Notes under the pieces: model-generated
The model's input: only the letters and a program-made list of their open reading frames with translations
What the model was told of the DNA's origin: nothing
Database searches by the model: none
Made by a program: the position numbers and the translations under genes
NCBI GenBank assembly: GCA_023212645.1
Contig: JALBYC010000035.1
Span: 1-64,000, forward strand
Direction: 5' to 3'
DNA length: 64,000 nucleotides
From: Farysia itapuensis
Taxonomy: Eukaryota; Basidiomycota; Ustilaginomycetes; Ustilaginales; Ustilaginaceae
Shown here: one piece after another, positions 62,401-64,000 of the stretch
How the letters are laid out: each line of letters starts with the position of its first letter
How positions within the stretch are numbered: position 1 is the stretch's first letter

Positions 62401-62929
62401 GGCCAACGAGACAGACGACAATGATGACGAAGAGGAAGCTCCCCTGTCTGCCAACGAAGAGGATTGGGAGCTGGAACGGCATCAGGAGGATGAGGGTCTG
62501 GGTGGTGGCGATACGACCCATGGCAAAGTTGCCTCTCTTCCCAGCAAAGCGGCGCAAAACATGCTTGGCACGGACAACGCGGCGGTGACGGAAGCGACGG
62601 ATGAAGGCAAAGCCACTGCGGAACAGGTCGAGCAAGAGCAACCGGCCAGCGACCAGCAGGCAGAGGAAAGCGGGGAGCCTACCTTTGCCTCGATGACACT
62701 CGAAGAGGCAAGACAGCGTGGACAGGCAGCCATGCAGCAGCAACTATCTTCCAACGCACCGGCATTGAGCAAATTCCACGCACCGCAGAAACCACTCACG
62801 CCACGCATGCGGCGTACGGGCAGCGAGAAACAGCTCACAGGTCTGCTTCAATCATTCGAGCAAAGCAAACAATCCGGCTCCTCTGGGCTCAAGACCAACG
62901 TATGGACGCCCTCTGGCGCCGACAAGTAA
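59414..62929 (+). CDS. CaMK-type protein kinase fused to an HSL-family hydrolase
   Basis: One uninterrupted 1171-codon frame with two complete enzymes. Kinase (about 65-322): glycine loop LGQGSFAVVK, Lys95 (ALKII), HRDLKPEN with Asp188, DFG at 209-211, SPE at 233-235. It is a CaMKI-like class, followed by a basic amphipathic helix (349-368, MRKLRKAVTAIEAMNHLNRL) that could bind calmodulin. A disordered linker (about 375-520) leads to an alpha/beta-hydrolase (about 545-920). That has the oxyanion HGG at 689-691, nucleophile Ser760 in GADSAGGG, acidic residues in GDAEVLRDE (856-864) and His889 in DCVHVF. This is the hormone-sensitive-lipase or steryl-acetyl-hydrolase class. An acidic tail follows. 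The start may instead be the ATG at 59510. Confidence 0.9.
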   Translation: MSDRVLAKNGWRRWRCNCAEHHHPISQLPPLDMVGSHLHHAFRSWFKETEKDGTPLLPVQLSKKYTVLPHVLGQGSFAVVKAVAERATGEQRALKIIAKKPLKDSNEQMLKEEITILGKVHHPNIIKMWDLYETKEAVFIVTDLCRGGELFDRLVEKVHYNELDARHIMKQIIEGVSYLHDHDIIHRDLKPENILLRDRSDPSEVVISDFGLSRFIPDEGLLMTACGSPQYVSPEVLLGKGYNAAVDLWSCGVIAFALLGGYTPFYGDDQPTLFKRIIEMEVEFEPEYWSEVSDTGKDFILHCLCPASKRMTAKQALSHPWLDNLPPLHEEKSRGACLKEGAQRNMTSMRKLRKAVTAIEAMNHLNRLHSLRQQHSDDVLPHKQDSLRSMASHLELQHSQSSLPEADATLSEKKQSGDSAMSLDLTVMMVMLPDGPGAGDQASSSNHTGTAAVADAVHSTVDRGRESSAQSKDQTPANNGSSPTPDRPGTNSGSSTQQRRPSRSAKKTDSESAKTLNSLLDQYKKTELPSSARLDPHAKMREPAKMTLTNAWRYLPFLVQQGVSIGSAVASHAIYGPPKKSWGIEMSVFTRMLRDVAVHSEFASIAGLQQFFDLGALLPTPKDGLITPVTFRVKKRGLRGFLAEADAAEDGKREITAEWVVGKQTWRRLQSEWRSGKQKGKERVILYIHGGAYFIMSAATHRPLTISLSKYTECRVFGINYRLAPGTKFPGALHDCVASWFRLTDDLGIPPSNIVLGADSAGGGLALALMYYLRDNKYELPSGAMLFSPWVDLTMSCDSWETNAAFDYLPMPVSGDHMNPVAAYLGDNIDKYLTHPYTSPLFGDMHGLPPLLIQCGDAEVLRDEVTLLAHKASLSGVAVRHELYEDCVHVFQAFLFLDASRKALQSARHFVRTALDKRGSTRPSISKTAESALNKEMGGSSMQTPEGDAADAQTGEAKPDVKPSAAKKADDGAGNKVDGGIDEIASLPHSSVDGSVANETDDNDDEEEAPLSANEEDWELERHQEDEGLGGGDTTHGKVASLPSKAAQNMLGTDNAAVTEATDEGKATAEQVEQEQPASDQQAEESGEPTFASMTLEEARQRGQAAMQQQLSSNAPALSKFHAPQKPLTPRMRRTGSEKQLTGLLQSFEQSKQSGSSGLKTNVWTPSGADK

Positions 62930-63085
62930 CAACAACCTTTGCATCATACACCACAAACGGCGCTTCAGATAGAATAGTCATAGTCTAACATGATATCGTT
63001 GCGGAATCGGAGTGCAGAGTGGCGGAGTGCAGAGTGGAGGTGAGTTGCTGTTGAGCATTCCCCCCCTTCACGGCGGTGCAGAGGT
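62930..63085. other. Short intergenic gap before TRAX
   Basis: 156 bp between two genes on the same strand. It contains a direct repeat of GGAGTGCAGAGTGG (63008-63036) just upstream of the TRAX start. Nothing else is recognisable. Confidence 0.4.
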
Positions 63086-63956
63086 ATGGAGATTCGGGAG
63101 CAGTTTGCGGCCTTTCGGGATGAGTTGGACGAGTTCAACGACCGACGGGAACGGCTGATCAAAGTGTCGAGGGACGTTACGAGTCTCAGCAAGAAGGTGA
63201 TTTTCCTGCTGCATCGGTATGATGTTTCGAGTGCGGAGGGGGTGATCTGCATTGATCCTTCCGCGGCAAGCAATGCACGGAAGCACGAGGCCAATGTAGC
63301 GGTGCTGACAGAGGCGGAGGGGAAACTGGGGGAGATTACGACCATGTTGCGACAAGTAGCTGTGGAAGAGGGGTTGAATCTCGACGAGAGGGGGCAGAGG
63401 TACGAACGGTGTCTAGCAGGAGGAGTGGAAGAGATGATGGAAGCCATGTCCTTCTACCACTACCTCAGCACGGCCACCCTCATAACACACGCGCAGGTGC
63501 AGTCGCACTTTCTCGATCAGTCCGGCGCAAAGCTGCTGACCATACCAGGACATCGCTATCTGCTTGGTCTCTCGGATTTGACTGGCGAGTTGATGCGATT
63601 GGCCACCAACGCCGTCGGTCTGGGCGACGTACATGGCCACCTCGTAACCCGCATCCTCGCCTTCCTCCGCGCACTCCACGCTGCCCTAGACCCCTTTCAA
63701 AGTTATATAAGAGACATGCCCAAAAAACAGGCCGTCACCACCCAAAGCATGCACAAAATCGAACACCGTAAGTCCCCCTTCCCCCTCCTCTCCCCGCCAC
63801 TACTCGCTCAAACCACTGACCTGAATGCTGCGTGCACCTTCACCAGTTCTGTATGCGATATCCGTTCGATCGTCCGAGTTTGGCTCAAACCCACACGCTC
63901 TGCAGGAAATGGTCCGCCGATCGCTCTCCTCTGAAGCTCGGGACATCGACGAGTGA
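63086..63956 (+). CDS. Translin-associated protein X (TRAX)
   Basis: Helical partner of translin in the C3PO RNase complex, active in small-RNA and tRNA fragment processing. Exon 1 is 63086-63767, the intron 63768-63846 (79 nt, GTAAGT donor, CAG acceptor), and exon 2 63847-63956; total 263 residues. Signatures are ELDEFNDRRERLIKVSRDVT, KKVIFLLHRYD and YLLGLSDLTGELMRLATNAV (TRAX type). Splicing restores a conserved end (LLYAISVRSSEFG). No separate translin gene is seen. The catalytic acidic residues of TRAX (Glu/Asp in the central helices, e.g. the EEMMEAMSFY region) appear present but were not checked by alignment. The start at 63086 fits the family N-terminus. Confidence 0.9.
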
Positions 63957-64000
63957 CGGTAACGAAATGAATACTGGTACAACATAGTCTCTATGTAGTG

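Noticed and set aside
59414..62929. Reading the kinase and hydrolase as two separate genes
   Set aside because: No stop codon or intron-like stop-containing segment separates them; the frame is continuous, though RNA evidence is still needed.

Overview
The window is a compact, intron-poor nuclear segment of a basidiomycete fungus. It most resembles the smut and yeast-like Ustilaginomycotina, but no marker settles the species. The genes are eukaryotic: RNA polymerase III subunit, ubiquitin E1, PEX3, Cdc14, UCS myosin chaperone, and an APSES/ankyrin MBF-type factor. Nine genes need a short intron (63 to 93 nt) with GT donor to restore family sequence. Several proteins carry long Ser/Pro/His-rich disordered insertions. 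About thirty protein genes fill roughly 56 kb, mostly as divergent or convergent pairs with gaps of 50 to 300 bp.

Layout. 1-1787: gene-poor, with two short degenerate tandem repeats. 1788-9552: RVB1 helicase, then a divergent peroxisomal pair (PEX3 and an Atg37/ACBD5-like acyl-CoA-binding membrane protein), mitochondrial ribosomal protein uL24m, and an SH3 protein of the Nbp2/Skb5 type. 9712-21126: a two-domain molybdenum cofactor enzyme (MogA-MoeA), a disordered protein with two PCNA-binding-like motifs, mitoribosomal mS34, the MBF-type factor divergent from EMG1/NEP1, an NADH pyrophosphatase ending in a peroxisomal signal, and a nucleolin/Nsr1-like protein. About 21300-25620: a retroelement graveyard holding pieces of a Ty3/gypsy-type element (reverse transcriptase and gag) and of LINE-type elements, all frameshifted or deleted. 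25974-32376: a PPR protein, a small possibly secreted protein, a flavin monooxygenase and a divergent 2-hydroxyacid dehydrogenase-like protein. 32563-48426: an NTF2-like protein, UBA1, CDC14, an SDR oxidoreductase, a mitochondrial acyl-CoA dehydrogenase divergent from mitochondrial prolyl-tRNA synthetase, a Nop13-like RNA-binding protein and MAM33. 48565-63956: RPC1 divergent from a She4/UNC-45 chaperone, an ArAE/FUSC-type membrane transporter divergent from a protein-kinase/lipase fusion, and TRAX.

Themes. Peroxisome biology (PEX3, Atg37-like, SKM-tailed Nudix), mitochondrial gene expression and matrix metabolism (uL24m, mS34, ProRS, MAM33, acyl-CoA dehydrogenase, PPR), nucleolar and RNA work (EMG1, Nsr1, Nop13-like, RPC1) and cell-cycle control (MBF-type factor, CDC14, the PIP-box protein) recur, but as ordinary neighbours, not as an operon-like cluster. 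The most unusual item is the single uninterrupted 1171-codon reading frame at 59414-62929. It joins a complete CaMK-type kinase to a complete hormone-sensitive-lipase-type hydrolase. No tRNA, rRNA or CRISPR array was recognised.
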